Part shown: piece by piece, positions 40,789-48,967 of the stretch
Layout: each line of letters begins with the position of its first letter
How positions within the stretch are numbered: position 1 is the stretch's first letter
Assembly: GCF_004124325.1 (NCBI RefSeq)
Contig: NZ_QBDT01000001.1
Coordinates: 1,922,001-1,986,000, forward strand
Direction of reading: 5' to 3'
DNA length: 64,000 bases
Origin: Streptomyces sp. L2
GTDB lineage: Bacteria; Actinomycetota; Actinomycetes; Streptomycetales; Streptomycetaceae
Program-made: the position numbers and the translations under genes
The notes under the pieces: model-generated
Told to the model about the DNA's origin: nothing
The model's input: only the letters and a program-made list of their open reading frames with translations
Database searches by the model: none

Positions 40789-43700
40789 TTGAGACGCAGA
40801 AAAAGATTCCATGTACACATAATTGCTCTGGTCGCCTGCACGGCGATGACGGGTGGTCTGCTGCAGGCAGCGCCCTCCGCAGCCGCGTCGACGTCCAGCC
40901 CTGACCACAGGAAGAGCGCACAGGTAGCGCCGTCTCCTCCCCGCCGCGTCGCGGATCCGGGGACGAAACTCGGCGCGGGCTGGAAGACCTCCACGGACCG
41001 AGCGGTGACCGGGGCGGCTGACACCGGCGGCTTCAAGATCCTTGCGGCCAACAGCAGCCAGGCTTACGCGTGGAAGACGGCCGCCGAACTGTCCGAGCCG
41101 GGTCTGACGACGGACTCGTGGATCGGTAATCAGTGCGTGATGGACCGGGACCATGTCGCAGCCGTGTACGCGCCGCGCACCTTCACGAACAAGCCGGACC
41201 TGATGCAGGGCGGTTCGTTCGCCGCCATTGTCGACACGGCAACCGGACACGTGACGAAGCTTCCATTCACGGTCTCTCTCGCCTACTTCGACCCGTCCTG
41301 TAACACCCTGGCGCACACGGCCGCGTTCACCGCCTTCCGGGACGTGAACGACCCGGCTCGGACGAAGACCCGTGTGGTGACCGTCGACACCGCCGGAAAG
41401 TCCCTGGGCAGGGTGGCCTTGAAGGGTGAGATCACCAGCGCCGTACCGTTCGAGGACGGAACGGTCGCCGCGCGTGGCCACGACCTGATTCACATCGACC
41501 GTGCCGGCAAGGTGAAGCACCTCGCCACCGGGGACAGCGTCCCGTTCGACATCCGGCCCGCTCAAGGCGGCAGAGTCGCCTTCGTCGACCGAAAAGACGC
41601 GAAGGATTCACAGGCGAAGGTGTGGTCGGGGCACGGCAGGCCGACGCTCGTCGCCACCGGCAAACTGGGCAGCCTCGACCTGATGCCGGGTGAGGCGGGC
41701 CGGGTGTTCCTCACTGGTCACCCCAAGGGAACCCCCAAGGTGCGGGGCACCGGCATCACCAGGATCGGCGCCCCCGCCGACACGGACATCTCCACGCGCG
41801 GACGCCTCGCCGTCGAACCGGTCCTTACGCCGGGCATTCGCGCGGGTCTGTTACACATCAAGGCCGCGGGCAAGGGGCTGACCGAGAGTGAGCCCACCCC
41901 ACAGCAGGTCCGGCCGACCCCTGAAACCATGGCCGGGGGCCAGTCCGTGACCGTCACCAGCACAGCCACCGTCACGGGTGAGAAGATCACCCAGTCGGTC
42001 GCGGACACCACTGCACCGAGCGGGAAGAACCCGAGCCCCGCTCTCCCCATCGCCCAGGGCAAGGACAAGAAGACGTCGGTGGCCGGAGTCAACGGCCCCA
42101 CCACGGCGATGGACCCGAGGGACACCGACCGGATCTGCGCCATCTCCCGCAACGACGTCAACGCGCAGGCGCTGCAGCCGACGCCGAACCAGGTCGAGTG
42201 GGCCGTCGACATGGCCGTTCGCGGGAAGCTGCGCTCCCAGTACCTGCGGCAGGGCGGCTACCGCAGTCAGACCGGTCTGGGCACGATCGACCCCCAGGGT
42301 CTGTTCCCCCTGCCCAAGCTGGCAGGCGGCGACGGCAAGGGACGCATCCCGGCCAACGTACTGCTCGGCATCATGGCGCAGGAGTCGAACCTGTGGCAGG
42401 CCGAGGGCGGTTCGATCCCCGGGCAGATGGGCAACCCCCTCGCCGCGATGGATGGCTACTACGGCCGCAAGGCCGTGGAGAACGACCCGGACGCATACTG
42501 GAAGATCCACTGGGACAAGTCCGACTGCGGGTACGGCGTCGGACAGGTCACCGACGGCATGCGGCTGGCCGGCCACGAGAAGACGGACGCCAACGGGCAC
42601 AAGGAGAAGGCTCTGCCGCCGGGACTGCAGAGAGCCGTCGCCGTCGACTACGCCACGAACATCGCCGCGGCGATGCAGATCCTGGCCGACAAGTGGAACG
42701 AGGTCCACACCGCCGGGCAGACGGTCACCGTCAACGACGACAACCCGTCCATGGTCGAGAACTGGTTCACCGCCGTGTGGAACTACAACCTGGGCTTCAA
42801 CCCGGTCGCGGACTCGGGCAAGAACGCCGGCCATTGGGGCCTCGGCTGGTACAACAACCCGGCCAACCCCTTCTACAAGAAGAGCTGGGGCCATCCGTTC
42901 ATGGACACCGACGTGGACGGCCCGACCGCGAACAAGGACGCCGCGCACCCGCAGGACTGGCCCTACGAGGAGAAGGTGATGGGCTGGGCCGCCTGGTCCA
43001 TGGACACCGGCTTCTCCTACGGCACCGACGGCAAGCAGGACTGGCCCGGCGAATCCGGGTTCAGCTCGGCGGGTTTCCAGCCCGCCTGGTGGATCAGCAA
43101 GGACTACCGCAGCCGTGTCTCTCCGCCGCTGGACACGTTCTGCAACACCAAGAACGACTGTGACCCGGACGTTCCACCGCACTGCCCGAACAAGGACTGC
43201 TACAAGCAGTACTGGTGGAACCAGTCCAACGCGACCTGGAAACCCGCCTGCGAGACCACCTGCGGGCACGAAAGCATCAAGTACAAGACGCTGATCTCGG
43301 AGCCCGGCCGGGGACATCGTCTACAGGACGGCACGCCGATCTGCACCGGAGCCCCCCACGGGGCGGAGGTCGTGGCCTCTGTACCGGCCGGTACGCCAAC
43401 ATGGTCCGACTGTGGCAACAGCACATCAGCGGGAACCTTCGGCTTCCGCTTCTTCCCCGACTCCGACGGCCGCTACGAAGGCAAGGAGGATCTGCACCAG
43501 ATCGGCGGCGGATACGGCGGCCACTACTGGTACGCCCACACGCGCAACGCGGACCATCTTGGTGGCGACGGCGGCCGTATGGCCATCAACGGGATCTGGA
43601 CTCTGGGAAAGGATCTCAACTGGGCACGGGTCATGGTGCATCTGCCCGACACCGGCGCGCAGACGAGGCAGGCGAAATACCACATCTTCAATACCGACAG

Positions 43701-44874
43701 CAAGAGCCCCGATCGGTACGTGCAGCAGCGCGCGGGACGCTGGGTGAGCCTGGGCGCGTTCCACTTCACGGGGCGACCGGCGGTCATGCTGTCGAACGTT
43801 ACCGACGACGGAACGGCAGACGAGGACATCGCCTGGGGCTCGGTCGCCTTCCAGCCGCTGCCGGGCAAGCCGAAGAATGTGGTAGTCGCGATGGGCGACT
43901 CGTACTCCTCCGGCGAGGGAGCCTCCGAAGGCGACCGGGACTACTACCCGGAGAGCAACTACGCCAGCAAACTCGACGCGAATGCCCGTGACGCCTGCCA
44001 CCGGTCCACCCAGACGTGGTCGCGTCAGGCCACCATGCCCGGTGCGTCGAAGTCGATCGGCCAGTTGGACGACTCTCTGGATCCGAGCATGGACTACCAC
44101 CTGATCGCCTGCTCGGGAGCACGCACGTACAACGTCCTGCATGATGGCGTGTCTCAGGACAACAGCCGTGAGATGCCGCAGATCGACGAGGGGTACCTGG
44201 ACCAGAACACCACTCTGGTCACGATCTCCATCGGCGGCAACGACTCCCGGTTCTCGGACATCTTCCAGAAGTGCCTGCTCTCCTTCGGGGACGGGAACTG
44301 CAAGGACAAGACGTTCACAGAGGCGGACGAGGACAAGGACGTCGACGGCCGCGATGCCAAGTTCGCCGGCCAGAAGTTGGAGACCGCCGTTCCCGGCATC
44401 ATCAACGAACTCGTACGCCCGGACATCACCAGGACGCTGCTGCAGATCCATGGCAAGGCGCCACACGCGAAGATCGTCCTCATGGGGTACCCACCATTGC
44501 TCTCCGACAAGGGTGCATGCCTGACGTTCCCGCCCCTCCTCCTCGGCCTGTCCCCGGATTCTGCGAACTGGCTTAACGAGACGGCCGGCACGCTGGCGAC
44601 GGCGATGCGGGGTGCGGCCGCCGACGCGAACAAGCAGGGAGCGAACGTGTGGTTCACCAACCCGGCCACCGACTTCGCGGGCAAGGGGGTCTGTGGTGAT
44701 CCGGAGCAGGTGCACGGCATCGTCAAGTCCCTCGTGAAGTCGGACAACCCGAGCAACGACTGGCCGTTCCTCCGAAAGTACGGCCTTTCGGCACAGTCGT
44801 TCCACCCCAAGATCGGTGGGGCTCGCCTGTACGCGAACTCTCTGGAGCGAACCATGTCAGGTATGAGCCTGTAA
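40789..44874 (+). CDS. Giant exported protein: lysozyme-like + golvesin-like + SGNH hydrolase
   Basis: 1361 residues from TTG at 40789, chosen because GGGGAAG precedes it and the product starts with a classic signal peptide (RRRKRF then IIALVACTAMTGGLLQA, cleaved near 33). Order of parts: a beta-strand-rich N-terminal region with propeller-like repeats to about 370; a Thr/Ser linker; a lysozyme/transglycosylase-like domain about 500-720 (VLLGIMAQESNLWQAEG, CGYGVGQVTDGM) whose Glu in AQESN is a candidate acid; a Cys-rich segment near 780-820; a golvesin-type carbohydrate-binding-like domain about 870-1020 (HYWYAHTRNAD, WARVMVHLPDTGAQTRQAKY); and a C-terminal SGNH hydrolase with GDSYSSGEG (Ser1038), GGND (1149-1152) and SFHPK (His1339). 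A cell-envelope role is inferred. Confidence 0.85.
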   Translation: MRRRKRFHVHIIALVACTAMTGGLLQAAPSAAASTSSPDHRKSAQVAPSPPRRVADPGTKLGAGWKTSTDRAVTGAADTGGFKILAANSSQAYAWKTAAELSEPGLTTDSWIGNQCVMDRDHVAAVYAPRTFTNKPDLMQGGSFAAIVDTATGHVTKLPFTVSLAYFDPSCNTLAHTAAFTAFRDVNDPARTKTRVVTVDTAGKSLGRVALKGEITSAVPFEDGTVAARGHDLIHIDRAGKVKHLATGDSVPFDIRPAQGGRVAFVDRKDAKDSQAKVWSGHGRPTLVATGKLGSLDLMPGEAGRVFLTGHPKGTPKVRGTGITRIGAPADTDISTRGRLAVEPVLTPGIRAGLLHIKAAGKGLTESEPTPQQVRPTPETMAGGQSVTVTSTATVTGEKITQSVADTTAPSGKNPSPALPIAQGKDKKTSVAGVNGPTTAMDPRDTDRICAISRNDVNAQALQPTPNQVEWAVDMAVRGKLRSQYLRQGGYRSQTGLGTIDPQGLFPLPKLAGGDGKGRIPANVLLGIMAQESNLWQAEGGSIPGQMGNPLAAMDGYYGRKAVENDPDAYWKIHWDKSDCGYGVGQVTDGMRLAGHEKTDANGHKEKALPPGLQRAVAVDYATNIAAAMQILADKWNEVHTAGQTVTVNDDNPSMVENWFTAVWNYNLGFNPVADSGKNAGHWGLGWYNNPANPFYKKSWGHPFMDTDVDGPTANKDAAHPQDWPYEEKVMGWAAWSMDTGFSYGTDGKQDWPGESGFSSAGFQPAWWISKDYRSRVSPPLDTFCNTKNDCDPDVPPHCPNKDCYKQYWWNQSNATWKPACETTCGHESIKYKTLISEPGRGHRLQDGTPICTGAPHGAEVVASVPAGTPTWSDCGNSTSAGTFGFRFFPDSDGRYEGKEDLHQIGGGYGGHYWYAHTRNADHLGGDGGRMAINGIWTLGKDLNWARVMVHLPDTGAQTRQAKYHIFNTDSKSPDRYVQQRAGRWVSLGAFHFTGRPAVMLSNVTDDGTADEDIAWGSVAFQPLPGKPKNVVVAMGDSYSSGEGASEGDRDYYPESNYASKLDANARDACHRSTQTWSRQATMPGASKSIGQLDDSLDPSMDYHLIACSGARTYNVLHDGVSQDNSREMPQIDEGYLDQNTTLVTISIGGNDSRFSDIFQKCLLSFGDGNCKDKTFTEADEDKDVDGRDAKFAGQKLETAVPGIINELVRPDITRTLLQIHGKAPHAKIVLMGYPPLLSDKGACLTFPPLLLGLSPDSANWLNETAGTLATAMRGAAADANKQGANVWFTNPATDFAGKGVCGDPEQVHGIVKSLVKSDNPSNDWPFLRKYGLSAQSFHPKIGGARLYANSLERTMSGMSL

Positions 44875-45024
44875 CGATCACTTCCCGGTCACGCCGGGGC
44901 AGCCCACAAGGGTTGCCCCGGCCCTGTCTGAGTACCCGTACTCATGCCCTGCCCCGGCGACCGTGTGCACAGTGGGGGCGGCACGGAATCTCCCTGGAAG
45001 GCGCGTCCAGCGATGAGAGGCCCG

Positions 45025-45738
45025 ATGAAAAGTACCGCGAAGGGTGGCATTGCCGTCCTTCTTCTGCTCGCGATGGCCGCCTGTTCGTCCGGCAACCGCG
45101 CAGTCAGCGAGAAGGAGGCGCGGAGCCTGGCCGGCAGCCGCCAAGCACTTGACGCCAGGCACCATGCGGAACAGCGGCTCCGTAAGATCGTGCGGACGTA
45201 TTCCGACCACACCCGCCTACACCTCGGGCTGGTCGTTGTACGGGACGCCTGCCAGACGGGCCTACGCAAGCAGCCGTTCTTCCAGGATGGAAGCGACACC
45301 TACAGAATCAAGTGTTCGATGCGCGTGCTCGCCTACTACGGTGCCGACCGAAACCACATGGGCGATGTCATCGACAGTATTCTCACAACGGGCGACAGCG
45401 ACCCGCGAATTCCGTTCACCCACGATGACACCGGCAGACATCTGGTCGCCTTTTACCGCGGCACCGGACCCAACCCCAACGGGCCGAACGCGCTGGATCC
45501 GAGCGAAGTCTTCGCCTGGGGAGACACACTGAGCTGGGACCCCGTGAATGACCACAACCCCAAGCGTCTGGTCGAGGAACCTCTTGCCGTGAAGAACGAT
45601 CCGCCAGTACAGCGGTTCCTTCGCGAGCCGGCTTCGGGAACGGTCTCCGGCATTCGCAAGAGGTACGGCATGGTGTTCCGACTTGAACTCAGCTCTGGCG
45701 ACTACTACCACGTTCTCAAGGACGACCGTAATTCCTGA
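45025..45738 (+). CDS. Lipoprotein of unknown function
   Basis: 237 residues from the ATG at 45025, where GAGAGG lies 4 bases ahead and the product begins MKSTAKGGIAVLLLLAMAAC with a lipobox AMAAC (Cys about 20). The mature part is mixed alpha/beta, with SEKEARSLAGSRQALDARHHAEQ (helical), GADRNHMGDVIDSIL and FRLELSSGDYY. No family recognised. It begins 150 bp after the giant exported protein and is followed by a strong hairpin. Confidence 0.72.
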   Translation: MKSTAKGGIAVLLLLAMAACSSGNRAVSEKEARSLAGSRQALDARHHAEQRLRKIVRTYSDHTRLHLGLVVVRDACQTGLRKQPFFQDGSDTYRIKCSMRVLAYYGADRNHMGDVIDSILTTGDSDPRIPFTHDDTGRHLVAFYRGTGPNPNGPNALDPSEVFAWGDTLSWDPVNDHNPKRLVEEPLAVKNDPPVQRFLREPASGTVSGIRKRYGMVFRLELSSGDYYHVLKDDRNS

Positions 45739-45759
45739 CACGCTGCTGAAGAAGGCTCA

Positions 45760-45810
45760 CACGTGGGGGGGTGTGGCACCAGGAGAGCCCGGGTGCCACA
45801 CCCCCGCGTG
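45760..45810. terminator. Strong bidirectional hairpin
   Basis: GGGGGTGTGGCACC (45767-45780) and GGTGCCACACCCCC (45792-45805) form a perfect 14-bp stem; CACG/CGTG add outer pairs. It separates the lipoprotein gene from the gltX fragment. Confidence 0.85.
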
Positions 45811-45820
45811 CGGGTAGGCG

Positions 45821-46013
45821 TTACTCCGCCAGCCGCGCCAGGGCCGCGTCGATACAGGTCAGGGTCTTCCTGTTGCCCAGGACTTCGAGAGACTCGAAGA
45901 GGGGGAGGCCGACCGTGCGGCCGGTGACGGGTTACGCGAACGGCGGCCTGGGTCTTGCCGAGCTTGAGGCCGTGGGTCCCGCCGGCGGCGAGGACGGCCT
46001 CCTTCAGGGACTC
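45821..46013 (-). pseudogene. gltX 3'-end fragment
   Basis: About 85-90% identical by eye to the last 63 codons of gltX (48968-49160): [18 protein letters not shown] and ETHGL-type residues are recognisable. One added base (gacgggttacgcg versus gacggctacgcg) shifts the frame, so it is non-functional. Its TAA stop is at 45823-45821, matching the stop of the real gene. It is joined on its 5' side directly to a HAD-gene fragment. Confidence 0.85.
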
Positions 46014-46222
46014 CGCCGATGCCCCTCGAAACTGCACTCCCCCGCCGCGTACCGCGCCCACTGCGCCTCGGTGACCCCCCGCCACCGCTCCAGCGGCCCC
46101 CACCCCCTCGTACCCCCGAGCAGCCCCTCGGCCGCGAGATGCGCCCGCATCCCGTACCGGTCGGCACTCGTGTAGTCGAAGAGGGTGTCGTCCACGCCCC
46201 GGACGACGGCTCGGATACTCAT
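46014..46222 (-). pseudogene. HAD hydrolase 5'-end fragment fused to the gltX fragment
   Basis: The first ~70 codons of a copy of the gene at 37070-37801, including the start (MSIRAVVRGVDDTLFDYTS) and TEAQWARYAAGE. Nearly 88% identical by eye. The motif-I Trp-Asp is altered (VRGVDD), and the reading frame runs straight into gltX' after residue 71. The junction at about 46011-46016 shares ctccg/ccgccg with both parents. Confidence 0.85.
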
Positions 46223-46310
46223 GCCTACGACGCTATCCCGTTCCGGCACCTCGCGGGGCAGGCCCCGTTCCGCACACCTTCCAGGGGGGGTGGGCTTGGT
46301 CACGGGTGTT

Positions 46311-46775
46311 TCAGACAGCCACCTCCGCGTACACCGTCTTGCCCGGCCCTCCATCCGTACGCGGGGCCACCGCCCAGCGGCTCGCAAGGGCCGCGACCAG
46401 GCACAAGCCCCTGCCCGAATCGGCGTCCGGCTCGGGCAGCGCGGAGGGCGGCCCCGGTGGCATGCGGTCGTCCCGCGTGTCGGTCACTTCCACCCGGGCC
46501 AGCCCCTCGGCCGGGTCCACCGACAGGAAGAGCCTGAAGTCCCGGCCGGGCACGCGCCCATGCGTCACAGCGTTTGCGGCGAGCTCTCCCACGATCAGGG
46601 TCACCGTGGTGTTCAGGTCCGATTCGTACGGGTGGCCCCAGGCGTCGAGGCGGTGGGAAGCGAGCCTGCGGGCCAGCCGTGCCCCGCGTGGCGTGGACGT
46701 GAACGACATGCGGAACTCCCGCGCGGGCAGCGGAAGTCGGCAGATGTCCTCGGAGGAATGCGTTTCTGTCGTCAT
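46311..46775 (-). CDS. HATPase_c_2 regulatory protein (anti-sigma/RsbW-like)
   Basis: 154 residues. GHKL ATPase features: N box GELAANAVTHGRV, the VEVTDTRDD region and SGRGLCLVAALASRWAV, G1-type box, ending KTVYAEVAV. Proteins of this type act as serine kinases or anti-sigma-like partners and in Streptomyces are often encoded beside XRE-DUF5753/DUF397 pairs, exactly as here. Divergent from the XRE gene by 124 bp. A truncated copy is at 38306-38578. Confidence 0.82.
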   Translation of the reverse strand: MTTETHSSEDICRLPLPAREFRMSFTSTPRGARLARRLASHRLDAWGHPYESDLNTTVTLIVGELAANAVTHGRVPGRDFRLFLSVDPAEGLARVEVTDTRDDRMPPGPPSALPEPDADSGRGLCLVAALASRWAVAPRTDGGPGKTVYAEVAV

Positions 46776-46899
46776 GGCCACGAGCGTGGTCCGACACGCG
46801 TACCTTGACCAGCAACGACATCCATACACACTGTGCCTGTACGGCTGCGGTGGGTGTTCTGTCGGGGTCCGTGGTGAGACACGTGCTGGAGGGAAGCCT

Positions 46900-47745
46900 A
46901 TGACGCAGGTCCCGGAACAAGCCGTCGCTCGGCGCGGCGAGGACCCGGCCGACGAGTTGCTGCGGTCGTTCGGCAGGCAGGTCAAGATCCTCAGGGAGCG
47001 GGCCGGGTACACCCAGGCCGCCCTGGGACAGCTCCTCGGGTACAGCGAGGCGCAAGTCGCGGCGATCGAGCAGGGGCGGCGCATCGCCCGGCCCGACACC
47101 ATCGACAAGCTCGATCAGCTGCTGGACGCTGGCGGCATGCTGATCGCCATGAAGCGACCCGTGGCGCTGACCCGCTACCCCGCCTTCTTCCGCGACGCCG
47201 CGCGGATCGAGGAAGAGGCCGTCGAGTTCCACGCGTACGCCGTTCTCGCGGTCCCTGGCCTTCTGCAGACCGAGGAGTACGCGAAGACCATGTTCACCGT
47301 GCGACGCCCGCGACGCGGCGAGTCCGAGATCGAGCAGATGGCGACCGCCCGCATGGCCCGGCACAAGATTTTCGATCGCGCACCCGCTCCGACACTGAGC
47401 TTCGTCATCGAGGAATCCGTGCTGCAACGGCCGTACGGAAGCGTCCATGTGCTTCGGGGCCAACTCGAACACTTGCGCCTGATGGGCGAGAACCCCAACC
47501 TTGAGATCCAGGTGATGCCGACCCGCACCATGGACCACGCGGGAGCGGACGGGCCGTTCACCTTGATGACGCCCCAGGGTGGGGAACAGGTCGCCTACGT
47601 GGAGAGCCAGGGCAACGGACGAGTGATCACTGATCGTGAAACCGTACGCGGGTTCGCCGTTCGGTATGGAATCCTGCGAGCTCAGGCGCTGTCCCCCGCC
47701 GATTCCCTGCGTCACATCGAGAAGTTGCTGCAAGGAGACCTATGA
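46900..47745 (+). CDS. XRE-family regulator with DUF5753 (Scr1-type) domain
   Basis: 281 residues. N-terminal helix-turn-helix (LRSFGRQVKILRERAGYTQAALGQLLGYSEAQVAAIEQGRRI), then a ligand-binding DUF5753/Scr1 domain (AYAVLAVPGLLQTEEYAK, FVIEESVLQRPYG, GPFTLMTPQGGEQVAYVES). The family, which includes WhiJ-like proteins, regulates development or antibiotics together with a small DUF397 protein. ATG follows GGAGGG. Stop overlaps the DUF397 start (ATGA). Confidence 0.92.
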   Translation: MTQVPEQAVARRGEDPADELLRSFGRQVKILRERAGYTQAALGQLLGYSEAQVAAIEQGRRIARPDTIDKLDQLLDAGGMLIAMKRPVALTRYPAFFRDAARIEEEAVEFHAYAVLAVPGLLQTEEYAKTMFTVRRPRRGESEIEQMATARMARHKIFDRAPAPTLSFVIEESVLQRPYGSVHVLRGQLEHLRLMGENPNLEIQVMPTRTMDHAGADGPFTLMTPQGGEQVAYVESQGNGRVITDRETVRGFAVRYGILRAQALSPADSLRHIEKLLQGDL

Positions 47746-47942
47746 ACACCGATCAGTCCGAGGCCGAGTCGCTCCAGTGGTTCAAGAGCAGTCACAGCGG
47801 CGGCGAAGGCGGCGAGTGCGTCGAGACCGCCATCACTCCCGCCGCCATCCACATCCGCGATTCCAAGGCCCCCACCCGCGGCACCCTCGCCGTGCGCCCC
47901 GCGACGTGGTCCGCGTTCCTCGACCTCGCTCGCCGGGACTGA
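47742..47942 (+). CDS. DUF397 family small protein
   Basis: 66 residues: LQWFKSSHSGGEGGECVETAI, IHIRDSKAPTRGTLAV and TWSAFLDLARRD are the DUF397 signatures. It is the usual partner of the XRE-DUF5753 protein just upstream and probably binds it. Translationally coupled through ATGA. Confidence 0.92.
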   Translation: MNTDQSEAESLQWFKSSHSGGEGGECVETAITPAAIHIRDSKAPTRGTLAVRPATWSAFLDLARRD

Positions 47943-47976
47943 CGGACAGAGACCCGATCTCCAGTTGCGTCACATT

Positions 47977-48004
47977 TGTGGCCGTCCCTCACGGGGCGGC
48001 CACA
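47977..48004 (+). terminator. Hairpin after DUF397 gene
   Basis: TGTGGCCGTCCC (47977-47988) and GGGGCGGCCACA (47993-48004) pair with one wobble around TCAC. Confidence 0.75.
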
Positions 48005-48134
48005 GTCGTGACCGCGTCCGTTGTGCGGATGAAGCTGTCATCGCCACGGTCGAACCCGGGGTAGACAAGCAGCAGCCCTCGTATAGGACAGACGTTCGCT
48101 CCGCCCCGGCCCGGTAACGCCTCGGTCCTCGTCG

Positions 48135-48458
48135 TCACGCGGCGTGTGGGGTGAAAGTGACACGGGAGTCGCCCTCGTCGATGGCGACGTTCAGGGAACC
48201 GTCCAGGGCCTTCGCCAAGCGTCGAAGCAGGGGAAACGTGGGCACGGTGTCGCCACCCTCCATGCGGGACACCTGAGGCTGCGTCATCCCTGCCCGCTCG
48301 GCCAGTTCGGCCTGGGAGAGGCCGAGTTCGATCCGCCGGTCGTGGACAGCCTGCCCGAGATCGCCGGCCAGCCGCGCGTCGACGTACTCCTGGTCGTACT
48401 CCACCGCCTCACCCGCAAGCCGCCGGGTTTGGCGCGTTCTCCATGCGCTGTGATTCAT
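48135..48458 (-). CDS. higA: HigA-like XRE antitoxin
   Basis: 107 residues. A helix-turn-helix of the XRE class (LGQAVHDRRIELGLSQAELAERAGMTQPQVSRMEGGD) follows a charged N-terminal region. Its ATG overlaps the toxin-like stop by one base (TGATG), the toxin-first order of the HigBA systems. It probably binds the toxin and its own promoter, where TTGC-n5-GCAA (48851-48863) is a candidate operator. Confidence 0.85.
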   Translation of the reverse strand: MNHSAWRTRQTRRLAGEAVEYDQEYVDARLAGDLGQAVHDRRIELGLSQAELAERAGMTQPQVSRMEGGDTVPTFPLLRRLAKALDGSLNVAIDEGDSRVTFTPHAA

Positions 48459-48826
48459 CAGCTCTCCTTGCGCCGATCGTAGAGGTGCTGAGCGCGGCCG
48501 TGTTCGGTCTCGCAGACCTTCAGCACCTGCTGGGCACGCTCGACCTCCGCCGCTTCACGCATCCTCGTCTTGCGGAACACCGTGAGCAGGACGATCCGCC
48601 GCCCGGGGGCAAGCCAGTACGGGATACGCACGGCCTCGCCGTCCAGTTCGAGGCGCAGCTCGCGCAACTTGCCGCCCAGATGACGCGAGTACGGCTCACC
48701 GAGCGTCGTCGGTTCCTCAAGCAGACGGTCGGCCTTGTCCTCCACCCGTCGGTACAGCCGGAACGGCAGCAGCTCCAGCCAATCCCGCACCTCGGGTTCC
48801 AGCTCGATCTGCCACCACTCTGTCAT
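48458..48826 (-). CDS. higB: HigB/RelE-like toxin
   Basis: 122 residues: MTEWWQIELEPEVRDWLELLP, RRVEDKADRLLEEP, YSRHLGGKLRELRLELDGEAVRIPYW and RRIVLLTVFRKTRMREAAEVERA are typical of the phage-derived Gp49/HigB mRNA-interferase family. ATG at 48826 is preceded nine bases after a TATAGC -10, so the transcript is almost leaderless. Followed directly by the antitoxin-like gene. Complete and apparently functional. Confidence 0.85.
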   Translation of the reverse strand: MTEWWQIELEPEVRDWLELLPFRLYRRVEDKADRLLEEPTTLGEPYSRHLGGKLRELRLELDGEAVRIPYWLAPGRRIVLLTVFRKTRMREAAEVERAQQVLKVCETEHGRAQHLYDRRKES

Positions 48827-48835
48827 GCAAACAAC

Positions 48836-48863
48836 GCTATATTCCATCAATTGCATAACGCAA
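48836..48863 (-). promoter_or_regulatory. higBA promoter and candidate operator
   Basis: On the minus strand TTGCGT (48863-48858), 16 bp, TATAGC (48841-48836). The -35 overlaps the inverted repeat TTGC-n5-GCAA (48851-48863), consistent with autorepression by the antitoxin. Confidence 0.55.
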
Positions 48864-48922
48864 GGTATTGAGCCACTCTCGGCGTATCAGCGCGCACGAC
48901 ACTGTCCAGTCGCATCACGAAG

Positions 48923-48952
48923 GGGGGCACCCGGAAGACACCGGGCGCCCCC
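48923..48952 (-). terminator. gltX terminator hairpin
   Basis: GGGGGCACCCGG (48923-48934) pairs with CCGGGCGCCCCC (48941-48952) with one mismatch, 15 bp after the gltX stop. Confidence 0.75.
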
Positions 48953-48967
48953 TGTTCTGCACGTCGG

